The notes beneath the pieces are model-generated. The model searched no databases. It worked only from the letters and a program-made list of their open reading frames with translations, and was not told the DNA's origin. This document shows, in pieces, positions 15,300 through 23,140 of a stretch of 64,000 nucleotides of DNA. Positions within the stretch are counted from its first letter, which is position 1. Every line of letters begins with the position of its first letter. Position numbers and translations under genes: made by a program. The DNA lies in the NCBI GenBank assembly GCA_965229305.1, contig CBDDIZ010000036.1, forward strand, positions 62,001 to 126,000, read 5' to 3'. This DNA comes from JALHNI01 sp965229305. GTDB taxonomy: Bacteria; Acidobacteriota; Terriglobia; Bryobacterales; Bryobacteraceae.

Positions 15300-17267
15300 T
15301 TAGATCGGTTGAACGCCGCAATGAATAAAATAGTCCGCAAGTGAGTCATACCAACTGGGATGTCGCGTGGCATCGGTTAAGTCACCGTGCGGAATAAAGA
15401 TGATTGTGCCCTGCCTTGCGCGGGTAAGTAGTACTCGATGAGCATTCAGAATGTACTGGCGCCGATCAAGATCATTGACTTCTTGCCACCGGGTTCCCCT
15501 AAAAAGCATCGGTTTCAGCGTGCCGTCGGCAGTGAAACGGATATTGGCATCGAGACAAACGGCAGCCCAATCTAATTCGAGACCCTGCACATCAAACTCT
15601 GTTGCAACATCCTCAAGATAGTCCGAGGAACGAACGTCGAGACGGTCCGCGAGAAACCAATCGACGGGCTCTATTTCCGCTTTGACATAAATCCCCGCTG
15701 GCTTCAAGCGAACGCCATTGGAGAACGCCAATAATCCAGAACGCTCGGTCCCGCGGCGCCGACGACGTAGCCAGTCGCGCGCAACGGCTAAGTCTCGAGT
15801 TAGGTGAAACTCAAAGCCACCTAGATTCGCAGCGAGTGAGGCCGCCTGTTCGGACTCCCCCTCAATCATGGCGGAGACAAATGAAGAGACGAGCTCGGAC
15901 CGAAAGGAGCGAATCGCGGTCGCCAAATGGAGGCGTCCGTCCGGCCGAACATTCTGCGGCAACTGGCGAACGCCGTAGCGCAGAGGATCGTCAGTCAGCC
16001 GGTCGGAGAGGTAGACTTGCCATTGGGAGAATCTATTTACCAGCGCCTTCAACCACTCATTCAGGCCTGCTTCGCCGGTATTGATCTCTTGCCCGTGACC
16101 AACGAGGCATATCACGGTGCACCAGTCGGTGTGCCGGTCCATTACGGACAGCAGAAATTCGGGTTCCGACATGTCAAAGGAGGCGTAGTTTCGCTTGCTT
16201 CGCATGAACTGCATCGCCTTCTGCACATTCCAAGCTCGCTGCGCCTCGTCAAAAATCACGACTTTCTCAACCGGAGCAGTCGTCGAATGTAAGTTGGCAT
16301 CCCGAAAGTGGTGGATATTCTGGATAAACCGCTCGACACTTCGATGCTCATGCCCTCGCGCAGGGTTCGCAGCGCCCTCGAACCGCACCTTGCGATCACG
16401 ACTGAGCGCCGCACGTAGGACCCTAACGAGCGGCCCGTTTCCAGAAAGGAAGACAGCGTATTCGTCTTCCGCCAGGCGATTGCGATCACAGGCGATGTTC
16501 AAGCCGGCCAGGGTCTTTCCCGAACCGGGCACACCCGTGACAAAACAAATGCTCTTGCGCCGCTCGCTTTTAGATGCTTGAATTACTTCGGCGACGCAGG
16601 TGGCCGTCTTCGAAAGATTGTCTTTGCCAGCCTCATTTCGGGTAATTTCCTCCACCCGATGATTTCGGTACAGCGCTTGAGCCGCCTCGACAATCGTCGG
16701 CGTGGGCCGATAGCGACCATTCGCCCGAGAGGCGGGATCAAGCGGAGAACCGACAACGCTGTTCGCCGAATGGACAATGACACGCGCCAAATCGGTGCCG
16801 TTGGATAGCATGGGCTCTGCAACTTGATCAGCCCCCCACACGCAACGTGGCTCTACAGTCATCCCTCGTGATGTAGCGACAAGAATCGGGACAATTGGTA
16901 AGGCGTGACTCGGCTCATGGAAATTCTTCAGATCAAGCGCATAGCCAACCACTTGATCAAGACTGCTGGTCGAAAAGTTGGCTGATCCAACCTTGTACTC
17001 AATCACGAAAACACACCCGCGAAACAACAGAACCGCATCGACGCGGCGTCCCATCCGTGGAATCGTAAACTCCAGAAAGACGTAGGATTCACCGACTTGT
17101 GACACCACGTCCTTCAATCCTTGGATAATCGATAGCCAAGCATTGCGCTGCGACAAGTCAACATTGCTGACGGCATTAGCGGTCAGCGCCCCGATAATTG
17201 CGTTGGGACAATCCGCTAGGAAGCGCTCGGCCGGCGCATGATAGTCGGCTTGTCTCATCATGATCAT
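15300..17267 (-). CDS. DUF2075 protein: PD-(D/E)XK nuclease-like domain fused to SF1-type helicase
   Basis: 655 residues. The N-terminal domain has D77 in RRVDAVL and E90-Y91-K92 in VFVIEYKVG, the spacing of a PD-(D/E)XK nuclease active site. A P-loop helicase of the DUF2075/Schlafen-like group follows: Walker A TGVPGSGKT (about 244-252), Walker B VVIFDEAQRAW, QLPQNVR, and C-terminal QGLELDWAAVCLD and LLTRARQGTIIFIP as helicase motifs V and VI. DUF2075 genes are frequent in defence islands and mobile regions. The gene is visibly lower in GC than its neighbours, starts 21 bases after the tmRNA 3' end, and has no clear ribosome binding site or own promoter. An antiphage role is inference. Confidence 0.88.
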   Translation of the reverse strand: MIMMRQADYHAPAERFLADCPNAIIGALTANAVSNVDLSQRNAWLSIIQGLKDVVSQVGESYVFLEFTIPRMGRRVDAVLLFRGCVFVIEYKVGSANFSTSSLDQVVGYALDLKNFHEPSHALPIVPILVATSRGMTVEPRCVWGADQVAEPMLSNGTDLARVIVHSANSVVGSPLDPASRANGRYRPTPTIVEAAQALYRNHRVEEITRNEAGKDNLSKTATCVAEVIQASKSERRKSICFVTGVPGSGKTLAGLNIACDRNRLAEDEYAVFLSGNGPLVRVLRAALSRDRKVRFEGAANPARGHEHRSVERFIQNIHHFRDANLHSTTAPVEKVVIFDEAQRAWNVQKAMQFMRSKRNYASFDMSEPEFLLSVMDRHTDWCTVICLVGHGQEINTGEAGLNEWLKALVNRFSQWQVYLSDRLTDDPLRYGVRQLPQNVRPDGRLHLATAIRSFRSELVSSFVSAMIEGESEQAASLAANLGGFEFHLTRDLAVARDWLRRRRRGTERSGLLAFSNGVRLKPAGIYVKAEIEPVDWFLADRLDVRSSDYLEDVATEFDVQGLELDWAAVCLDANIRFTADGTLKPMLFRGTRWQEVNDLDRRQYILNAHRVLLTRARQGTIIFIPHGDLTDATRHPSWYDSLADYFIHCGVQPI

Positions 17268-17288
17268 CGCCGAGACGCAGTGGAGGGT

Positions 17289-17640
17289 TGGTGGAGGCGG
17301 CGGGAGTTGAACCCGCGTCCGAAAAAGTCCGCCCTGAAGAGCCTACGTGTGTATCCGCATTCTAAATCTCGACGACTGCCTTAGAACCGGCAAGATGACA
17401 ACCGTCCAGTCCGATTGATTTAAGCCGCCGGCTACGAACAGAAGCCTTTGGCCGATCTCCTCAGAATGACGCCACTCCGGCAGGTGAGGAGCACCCCACC
17501 GGGTAGCGGCTACCTAGTTAATTAGGCAGCGTATGCAAACTGCGTGTTGGCAGTTATGGTTTTCCGATCGTTTTACGGGAGCTCGGAACCCGACACGCCT
17601 CTTCAAAACGTCACATTCCCGTCGAAGCCGTTTCGCCCCC
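17289..17640 (-). ncRNA. ssrA: tmRNA (transfer-messenger RNA)
   Basis: The 352-base RNA on the minus strand rescues stalled ribosomes. Its 5' end GGGGGCGAAACGGCTTCGAC pairs GGGGGCG with CGCCTCC before the encoded ACCA at 17289. The T arm reads CGGGTTCAACTCCCG. The tag frame at 17551-17525 encodes ANTQFAYAA, then TAA at 17524-17522. The acceptor stem closes as seven pairs with one G-U. A one-piece architecture is supported because the tRNA-like halves are in standard order. Confidence 0.97.
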
Positions 17641-17658
17641 TCCTGTGGTGGGACATCT

Positions 17659-18585
17659 TCATCTTAGCAAGTGGCGGTCGATGAAGCGATAGGCCTGCTC
17701 GCGGACCTCCGCCGGAAACTCGTGCCCGCGATCGGGATAAGCCACCTCCAGCGCGCCCTTCCGAAAGCGCTTCTCCACCCGCGCCACCGTCTCGCGCACC
17801 CCGGTCACATCGAAGTTCGAATCATGCAACGGCGCGTTGACGAAGACGGCGCGCGGCGCGATCGCCAGAAACAGATCGGAGAAGTCAAACGGCATCTTCG
17901 CCGGGCTCTTGCCATACTCGCTGGCGATGCGCGGCATGTAGCCCTTGTGGCTCCAACCCGTCAGATCGCCGCCGTAGTAGCGGGCAAAGGCCGTGAAGCC
18001 GCAACTGGTCACCGCCACCTTCACCCGCGGATCGAAAGCCGCCAGGAACAGCGAATTGTGGCCGCCCAGCGAATGACCAATCACTCCCAGCCGCCGCCCA
18101 TCCACCTCGGGCATCGCGGCCAGCACGTCGAGCGCTCGCTGATGATTGGTGATGCCTTTCATCGTGGCGCTCGCATACCCATGGGCATAGGGGTCGAACT
18201 GATAGTCGCCGAAGTTGGGATAGTCCGGCGCCAGGGTCACATACCCGCGGCGGGCGAGTTCGAGTGCATAGAACAGATCCGGCTTGCCGCCCACCCCGGC
18301 CGGCTCGCCCTTGCCAATCCGCGTCGTCTGATGCAGGCACAGCATCGCGGGACGCTTCGCTTTGCCCTTAACCGCCGGCACAAACAGATACGCCGGCACG
18401 CGATCGCCATCGCGCGCCACAAAGACAATCTGCCGACGCACCAGCCCGCCTTCCAGGGTCGTCTCGCCCAGCACCTCCACCACCGGCGGCGTCGTCAGCC
18501 GCGGCGGTAATGGTCCCATCACCGCTTCGAACCGGGTAAAGTCGGCGGCCAGCGCCAGCAGCAAAAACCACGTCACAGGACTCAT
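17659..18585 (-). CDS. Exported alpha/beta hydrolase (dienelactone hydrolase / acetyl-xylan-esterase-like)
   Basis: 308 residues with a short signal peptide (MSPVTWFLLLALA). The alpha/beta hydrolase core is complete: oxyanion strand PAMLCLHQTT, nucleophile elbow LGVIGHSLGGHNSLFLAAFDPR with the catalytic Ser, acid in NAPLHDSNFD, and His in YPDRGHEFP. Length and an insertion before the nucleophile resemble the acetyl-xylan-esterase-like/DUF1749 type seen in soil bacteria that use plant polymers. It probably removes ester groups in the periplasm. The gene ends 18 bases before the tmRNA 5' end, so the tmRNA promoter must lie inside its 3' part. Confidence 0.87.
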   Translation of the reverse strand: MSPVTWFLLLALAADFTRFEAVMGPLPPRLTTPPVVEVLGETTLEGGLVRRQIVFVARDGDRVPAYLFVPAVKGKAKRPAMLCLHQTTRIGKGEPAGVGGKPDLFYALELARRGYVTLAPDYPNFGDYQFDPYAHGYASATMKGITNHQRALDVLAAMPEVDGRRLGVIGHSLGGHNSLFLAAFDPRVKVAVTSCGFTAFARYYGGDLTGWSHKGYMPRIASEYGKSPAKMPFDFSDLFLAIAPRAVFVNAPLHDSNFDVTGVRETVARVEKRFRKGALEVAYPDRGHEFPAEVREQAYRFIDRHLLR

Positions 18586-18617
18586 CGTAACGGATCGCCG
18601 CGTTAAACTAGGAGCAA

Positions 18618-18899
18618 ATGCAACGCCGAATGTTTCTTGCTGTGCTGATCCCGGTCGCTCTGGCGCAAAAGGCGCCGGTGAACGACGACACCATTTACGA
18701 TCAGGTGCGCTTGAAGCTGGCGAGCGATCCGGATGTCCGTGGCGGTGGCTTCGACGTCCAGGTGAAAGATGGCGTCGTCACCCTGAAAGGGCGCGTCGAC
18801 AAGGAAAGCTTCAAGCAGCGTGCCGAAAAGCTCACCAAGAAGGTGAAGGGCGTCAAGAGCGTGGTCAACCAACTGCTGGTAGAACCGCGCGTCAGCTAA
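18618..18899 (+). CDS. Small exported BON-domain protein
   Basis: 93 residues: a signal peptide (MQRRMFLAVLIPVALA) and one BON domain. The BON pattern is clear: DDTIYDQVRLKLASDP, then FDVQVKDGVVTLKGRVDKESFKQRAEKLTKKVKGVKSVVNQLLVEP. BON domains bind phospholipid or envelope components and occur in OsmY-like osmotic shock proteins. The gene is divergent from the hydrolase at 18585 and converges on the zinc-ribbon gene with a two-base gap. Confidence 0.9.
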   Translation: MQRRMFLAVLIPVALAQKAPVNDDTIYDQVRLKLASDPDVRGGGFDVQVKDGVVTLKGRVDKESFKQRAEKLTKKVKGVKSVVNQLLVEPRVS

Positions 18900-18901
18900 C
18901 G

Positions 18902-19096
18902 CTATTCCTGCGCGGACTGCGGCTGAACGTCCGAGTCGCGCCAAGCGCTGATCTTCAAGCGCCGGCACACCCAGCACAACTGCTCGTCGGAACCCGGTTG
19001 CACATAGCTCACCGGCGTGCAGGGTGAGCCGCAAACGGCACACTTCAGCAGAGGAGCTTTCGGATCGGGGTCGGACGTCGCTTTCTTTAGGGCCAC
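18902..19096 (-). CDS. Small zinc-ribbon-like protein
   Basis: 64 residues from a GTG at 19096 preceded by GAGGGA. A longer frame upstream would overlap the neighbouring gene and lacks this site. LKCAVCGSPCTPVSY and QLCWVCRRLKI provide CxxCxxxC and CxxC, enough to bind one zinc ion. The N- and C-termini are polar and probably flexible. I do not recognise the family. It is likely co-transcribed with the exported protein gene upstream, 28 bases away. Confidence 0.65.
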   Translation of the reverse strand: MALKKATSDPDPKAPLLKCAVCGSPCTPVSYVQPGSDEQLCWVCRRLKISAWRDSDVQPQSAQE

Positions 19097-19124
19097 TTCC
19101 CTCAAGATATCGCAGTCTGCCGAA

Positions 19125-20369
19125 TTAGTCGATACGTAACGCCGTTGTCCCCGTTTGAAGCGTGTCGCCTCTCTCAGACTTGACAGTCGCGCGCAGACGA
19201 TAGGTACCAGGTGGCAGCAACTGGCTCTCGCCTTGATAAAGAGGAATGCGCTCAAACCAGAGTTGCTCCTGGGGCGTCCCATCCAGGGGCCGGTCCACCG
19301 AAAAGAGCGGCTCTTCCGCCCCGCCCAGCAACTCCAGACGAACAGTGCGCGCGGCGGGGCTGGTGAGCTTCAAGCGCGTGAACATGCATGGCTTATAGGT
19401 GCCGGGCGGATCTGGACGTCCGCCACCGAGTCCGCAAGCGGCGAAGTAGCAAGGCAGCGCGCAATTCCGAACTTGCCGCCCGGTGAGATCCATCACCAGA
19501 AATTCCGGCGCCACTTCAAACCCGAAGGCCGGCGAACTGAAACGGACTTTGCCCGCAATCACCGCCTCCACCAGTTCCAACCCGGTGGCAAAGCCTCCTG
19601 AAGACCCCGCAATCAAATTCTGCTCACGCGCCACCAGCCCCACGCCGCGCGCCAGCGTCCCGCGCTCCTGCAGCAACGCGCCAACCGACGCTGTATAGCT
19701 CAAGGCGTTCGCAATTGGCCCCACCGGACTGTTCACTGTCAGATTCCGCTGCTGGATCGAGGCCGCCGCCCGCGAATCGGCAGGGCTGTTCGGGTCCAGA
19801 AAGAGTCCCTCCGGACGGTAGATCCGGCCTTGTTCATCGGTGCGCCAAAGACTCTCGCTGACGGCCGCGCCAGGAGCCGCCTGCTCCTGGATGACGTACC
19901 AGGTCTCGCCGCCTTGCAGCACGGTGCGATCCACCCAACGCCGCAGATAGTTGGCGGTCTGCAGACGGTCACTCCAGCGATAGACCCAGCGATTCCCCAC
20001 TTCCAGCGGCCAATACGATTGCGTCGCCAGTTGCGTGTTGAGGTTCGCGCTCGTCTGCTGGCAGCGCACCACCGCCGCGGCGCGAGCCACTTCGCGGCCA
20101 TTCGGATTCACCAGGACGAACACCAGTCCATCGCCCACCCAATCGCCCGTCAGCACTGTGCCTACGCCGGGCTCAAAGCCGGTCATCGCCGGACCGCTTT
20201 CGGACCCAATCCGCACCTGCACTGCCGCTTGCAAAGTCCGCCACGCCAAACGCGCCGTCGTCAGTCCGGAGGCATTGCACTGCGTCAACACCTCCGGCGT
20301 AATCGTCAGCGTGTCCTGCCCGAAGGCCGCCAGCGCGCCAAGGGCAAAACCCAAAATGAAGAGCCGCAT
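19125..20369 (-). CDS. Exported hypothetical protein
   Basis: 414 residues with a signal peptide (MRLFILGFALGALAAFGQ). The first 100 residues look like a beta-sandwich (DTLTITPEVLTQCNASGL... VQVRIGSESGP), followed by a region with YWPLEVGNRWVYRWSDRLQ, a phrase common in acidobacterial secreted proteins. A Cys-rich segment (NCALPCYFAACGLGGG) and a C-terminal beta-domain (FTRLKLTSPAARTVRLEL, LLPPGTYRLRATVKSERG) resembling an intracellular proteinase-inhibitor fold follow. No catalytic signature is visible. It is divergent to nothing and lies nine bases after the pseudouridine synthase stop, so it may be in that transcription unit. Confidence 0.7.
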   Translation of the reverse strand: MRLFILGFALGALAAFGQDTLTITPEVLTQCNASGLTTARLAWRTLQAAVQVRIGSESGPAMTGFEPGVGTVLTGDWVGDGLVFVLVNPNGREVARAAAVVRCQQTSANLNTQLATQSYWPLEVGNRWVYRWSDRLQTANYLRRWVDRTVLQGGETWYVIQEQAAPGAAVSESLWRTDEQGRIYRPEGLFLDPNSPADSRAAASIQQRNLTVNSPVGPIANALSYTASVGALLQERGTLARGVGLVAREQNLIAGSSGGFATGLELVEAVIAGKVRFSSPAFGFEVAPEFLVMDLTGRQVRNCALPCYFAACGLGGGRPDPPGTYKPCMFTRLKLTSPAARTVRLELLGGAEEPLFSVDRPLDGTPQEQLWFERIPLYQGESQLLPPGTYRLRATVKSERGDTLQTGTTALRID

Positions 20370-20378
20370 GCTCCCATC

Positions 20379-21119
20379 CTAACGGCTGGGTTCCCGCAGC
20401 GATTGGACCTCGGCCGCCGTCAGGTTCCGCCACTCGCCCAGCGGCAGTCCGCCCACCTCGAGCGCCCCAATGCGGACCCGCACCAACTTCAGCACAAAGC
20501 TCTCCACCGCCTCGAGCATCCGGCGCACCTGCCGGTTCCGCCCTTCGGTGATCGTGATCTCGATGAAGCTCTTGGTGGCCGAATCGCGCACCCGCACCAC
20601 CTGAGCCGGCCGCGTCGGGCCGTCGTCCAAATCCACACCCTTACGCAGCTTGTCCAACTGCTCATCGGTGAGCTTGGTGGCCGCCTTCACCAGGTAAGTC
20701 TTCGGCACATGCGACTTCGGATTGGTGAGGAACTCGGCGAGCTGCGTGTCGTTGGTCAGCAGCAGGAGCCCGCTGGTATCGAGGTCGAGCCGGCCGACGG
20801 GGGAGACGAAGTCGGTCACGCCGATCAGCAGGTCGTAGACGGTCGGGCGGCCCTCGGGGTCCTTGTACGTGGTGATGAAGCCCGTGGGCTTGTTCAGCAG
20901 CAGGTAGCGAAAGGTCTTCTGGCGAAGCGGCTTGCCATCCAGCAGGACTTTGTCGCGATCGGCATCCACCCAATGATCCGGATTCTGGACCACGCGGCCG
21001 TTCACTTTCACGCGTCCGGCGCCGATCCAGGAACGCGCTTCTGTCCGCGAGCCAAGGCCCATCTTCGAGATGATTCTCTCGAGCGTCTTGGGGGCGGCCG
21101 GCGAGGTCTTCTTCTTCAA
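20379..21119 (-). CDS. Ribosomal pseudouridine synthase, RluB/RsuA family
   Basis: 246 residues from a TTG at 21119; starting later would cut the S4 domain. An N-terminal S4 RNA-binding domain (TLERIISKMGLGSRTEARSWIGAGRVKVNG) is followed by the catalytic domain, with RYLLLNKPTGFITTY and the catalytic Asp in GRLDLDTSGLLLLTND. EITITEGRNRQVRRML is the conserved third motif of the RsuA/RluB/E/F group. It modifies uridine in ribosomal RNA; which position cannot be read from sequence, though RluB (23S U2605) is the usual single-copy member. Confidence 0.93.
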   Translation of the reverse strand: MKKKTSPAAPKTLERIISKMGLGSRTEARSWIGAGRVKVNGRVVQNPDHWVDADRDKVLLDGKPLRQKTFRYLLLNKPTGFITTYKDPEGRPTVYDLLIGVTDFVSPVGRLDLDTSGLLLLTNDTQLAEFLTNPKSHVPKTYLVKAATKLTDEQLDKLRKGVDLDDGPTRPAQVVRVRDSATKSFIEITITEGRNRQVRRMLEAVESFVLKLVRVRIGALEVGGLPLGEWRNLTAAEVQSLREPSR

Positions 21120-21343
21120 GAGATTGATTCTACTCTAGTTTTCGTACTCACGGTCAGAATTTGCGCGAACCACTATCTGGGAACTATCTGATTTTTCAAG
21201 ATTTATGCCTACGACGCTTGCGGCGACACGCAGCCAGGTAAATCGGAATTTCCCGCTAGCACCATCAAACGAAACGATTTATTTTTTGGTCCGACACAGT
21301 CTTTTCACCAAACACTTCAGGCCGTCTGTGTTTTATCCACAGC

Positions 21344-21952
21344 CTACAATCCCACGACCCCGCGCGCGGCCAAATGCTCGCGCAGCGCCGCCTCGCCGAC
21401 GAAGACCTCAGCCTCCAACCCATGCGCGCGGGCCGCTTCAATGTTCGCCGGCAGATCGTCCGTAAAGAAGCATTCGCCTGGCTCACAACGCGCCGCCTTC
21501 ACCGCCGCCTGATAGATCGGCGTGTCCGGCTTCATCGCACCGACCTCGTATGACAACACATATTCGTCGAAAAGCTCGACAGCCGGATAATGACGGCGGA
21601 TGTAGCGAAAGTGCAGGTCGTTCGTGTTCGAGAGCATCACGAGGCGATGGCGCTGCTTCAACTTCAGCAGGAGGTCCGGGTCGATCAGCGTCGGTTCGGC
21701 GAAGATGCTGCTCCACAGGTTCATGAACTGCGACTCGGGCAACTGCAGCCCCATCAGTTCTTCCATCGCCGACTGAAAACGAGGCGTGGAAAGTTCGCCC
21801 GCCTCGTACGCCCGGTAGTGGTCGACGGACGCAATCCGTCGCTGGACTTCCTCCGGCTCGAGCTTCGTCGCTTCGGCCCAAGCCTGATAGCCTGCCGGAA
21901 AATCCAACGGCACAATGACGTTGCCGAGATCGAAGATGATGGTCTTGAGCAT
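21344..21952 (-). CDS. HAD-IA phosphatase, YihX-like
   Basis: 202 residues from the ATG at 21952. Motif I is IIFDLGNVIVPLD (FDLGNV variant as in YihX, with Gly instead of the second Asp), motif II is LVMLSNTNDLHFRYI, motif III is GAMKPDTPIYQ and motif IV is CFFTDDLPANIEAARAHGL. E. coli YihX is an alpha-D-glucose-1-phosphate phosphatase; the substrate here is inferred only from resemblance. The start codon overlaps that of the divergent chromate transporter gene inside a CATG. Confidence 0.9.
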   Translation of the reverse strand: MLKTIIFDLGNVIVPLDFPAGYQAWAEATKLEPEEVQRRIASVDHYRAYEAGELSTPRFQSAMEELMGLQLPESQFMNLWSSIFAEPTLIDPDLLLKLKQRHRLVMLSNTNDLHFRYIRRHYPAVELFDEYVLSYEVGAMKPDTPIYQAAVKAARCEPGECFFTDDLPANIEAARAHGLEAEVFVGEAALREHLAARGVVGL

Positions 21953-22490
21953 GAAAACTTCAGTGTATCTGGGCGACTTGGCTCGCGTCGTGCTCCGGGC
22001 GGGGACGCTCACCTTCGGCGGTGGAAACCCCACCACCGCGGCCTTGCGCCGGCAGGTGGTGGACGAGCACCGTTGGATCAGCGACGCCGACTTCGCCCTC
22101 GCCTACACCCTCAGCCGCATCACCCCCGGCACCAATCTCTTTGCCTGCTGCTCGGCCATCGGCTATCTGATCCGCGGCTGGCCGGGCGCCATCGTCTGTC
22201 TGCTGCTCGCCTCGGTGCCCAGCTCCGTCGTCACCGCCCTGCTCACGCTCGGCATGGACCGCGTGCTCGCCTGGCCCGGCGGACCCAGCCTCGTCCACGG
22301 GGCGATCGCCGTCTCCGTCGGGCTCAGCCTGGGCTCCCTATGGACTCTTGCGCAGCCCTATCTGCAGCAAGGGCCGCTCGTGCGCGGCCTGGTGATCCTG
22401 GTCGCTGGCTTCGCGCTCGGCCTGGTGCTTTCGCCGATCTGGGTGCTCGCCCTCTGTGCCGGGCTCGGCTATCTCTGGAGCGACGCATGA
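21951..22490 (+). CDS. chrA: Chromate transporter (CHR family), first short subunit
   Basis: 179 residues from the ATG at 21951; a GTG four codons later is an alternative. Short-chain CHR proteins are half-size and occur as adjacent pairs. Signatures are VLRAGTLTFGGGNPTTAALRRQVVDEHRWISDADFALAYTLSRITPGTNLFA. Six or so hydrophobic segments fit a membrane protein. It overlaps the second subunit by four bases (ATGA). CHR transporters export chromate, but many homologues have untested substrates. No ribosome binding site is obvious. Confidence 0.9.
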   Translation: MKTSVYLGDLARVVLRAGTLTFGGGNPTTAALRRQVVDEHRWISDADFALAYTLSRITPGTNLFACCSAIGYLIRGWPGAIVCLLLASVPSSVVTALLTLGMDRVLAWPGGPSLVHGAIAVSVGLSLGSLWTLAQPYLQQGPLVRGLVILVAGFALGLVLSPIWVLALCAGLGYLWSDA

Positions 22491-23005
22491 CCCGCTTTCT
22501 GCACCTCTACCTGCTCTTCCTCCAGGCGACGCTTAGTTCCTTCAGCGGCATGACCGCGTTGCCCGTCTTGCGCGAGGAGTTCGTCGCCACCGGCCAACTG
22601 ACGGACCGGCAGTTGAACACCGCCGTCGTCGTCGGCCGCGTCACGCCGGGGCCCAAGGGCAGCTATGTGGTCAGCGTCGGGCAAACTCTCGACGGCTGGC
22701 GCGGCGCTACCGCGGCCTGGCTGGCCCTGGTGACACCGGCGCTGCTGATCCTGCCGTTGTTGCACTGGCTCGGCCGGCACGCTCACACGCCCGCGGTGCG
22801 GCGCGTCCTGAATGCGGTGATGCTCGCCAGCGCGGGGCTGTCGCTCACCGCGATCGTCCCCCTGGCGCAGGACGCGGCGCAGGGCGTCGTCCCCCTGCTC
22901 TTGGTCGCCGCTTCGGCCTTCCTGTTCATTCGTTACCGGTGGGATACGTTGTGGATGATTCTTGCCGGCGCGGCGGTGATGCTCGGGATGAAGATGCTAA
23001 ACTAG
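22487..23005 (+). CDS. chrA: Chromate transporter (CHR family), second short subunit
   Basis: 172 residues from the ATG at 22487, overlapping the first subunit's stop. The CHR motif appears as LQATLSSFSGMTALPVLREEFV and LNTAVVVGRVTPGPKGSYVVSVGQ, with the conserved G-x-x-TPGP. The rest is hydrophobic (about five to six helices) ending YRWDTLWMILAGAAVMLGM. The two subunits form an antiparallel heterodimeric transporter in studied cases. The stop is six bases before the SRP RNA region, whose promoter therefore lies within this gene. Confidence 0.9.
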   Translation: MTRFLHLYLLFLQATLSSFSGMTALPVLREEFVATGQLTDRQLNTAVVVGRVTPGPKGSYVVSVGQTLDGWRGATAAWLALVTPALLILPLLHWLGRHAHTPAVRRVLNAVMLASAGLSLTAIVPLAQDAAQGVVPLLLVAASAFLFIRYRWDTLWMILAGAAVMLGMKMLN

Positions 23006-23010
23006 GTGCT

Positions 23011-23120
23011 TGTCAGGCCCCGGGCTTCGTGCAATGGTCTGCCCGCGAACCCCGCCAGGTCCGGAAGGAAGCAACGGTAGTGGGTTCGGCTGTGTGCCGC
23101 GGATCACCCGGGGTTTGGCA
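23011..23120 (+). ncRNA. ffs: Bacterial small signal recognition particle RNA (4.5S)
   Basis: The universally conserved tip GCCAGGTCCGGAAGGAAGCA lies at about 23053-23073. The arms 23011-23024 and 23107-23120 pair almost perfectly (GCCCCGGG with CCCGGGGT, extended by TGTCAG with TTGGCA), giving a hairpin of about 110 bases. It guides inner-membrane protein targeting with Ffh. It sits just before dnaX, as in many bacteria. Exact ends are estimated from pairing. Confidence 0.95.
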
Positions 23121-23140
23121 TAACGCCGCCGCATCTTCCC

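Noticed and set aside
15286..15320. Degenerate copy of the tmRNA 3' end (TGGTG, GTTGAAC, CCGC) at the far end of the DUF2075 gene
   Set aside because: Too many mismatches and insertions to call an attachment site; much of the match lies in the 3' coding end.
21333..21341. TTATCCACA, a consensus DnaA box in an AT-richer gap
   Set aside because: Only a single box was seen and no dnaA, dnaN or other origin feature is adjacent; expected by chance at this scale.
21590..22486. In-frame upstream extension of the second chromate transporter subunit
   Set aside because: It would run antisense through the HAD gene and out of frame through subunit one; the ATG at 22487 overlapping the previous stop is the natural start.
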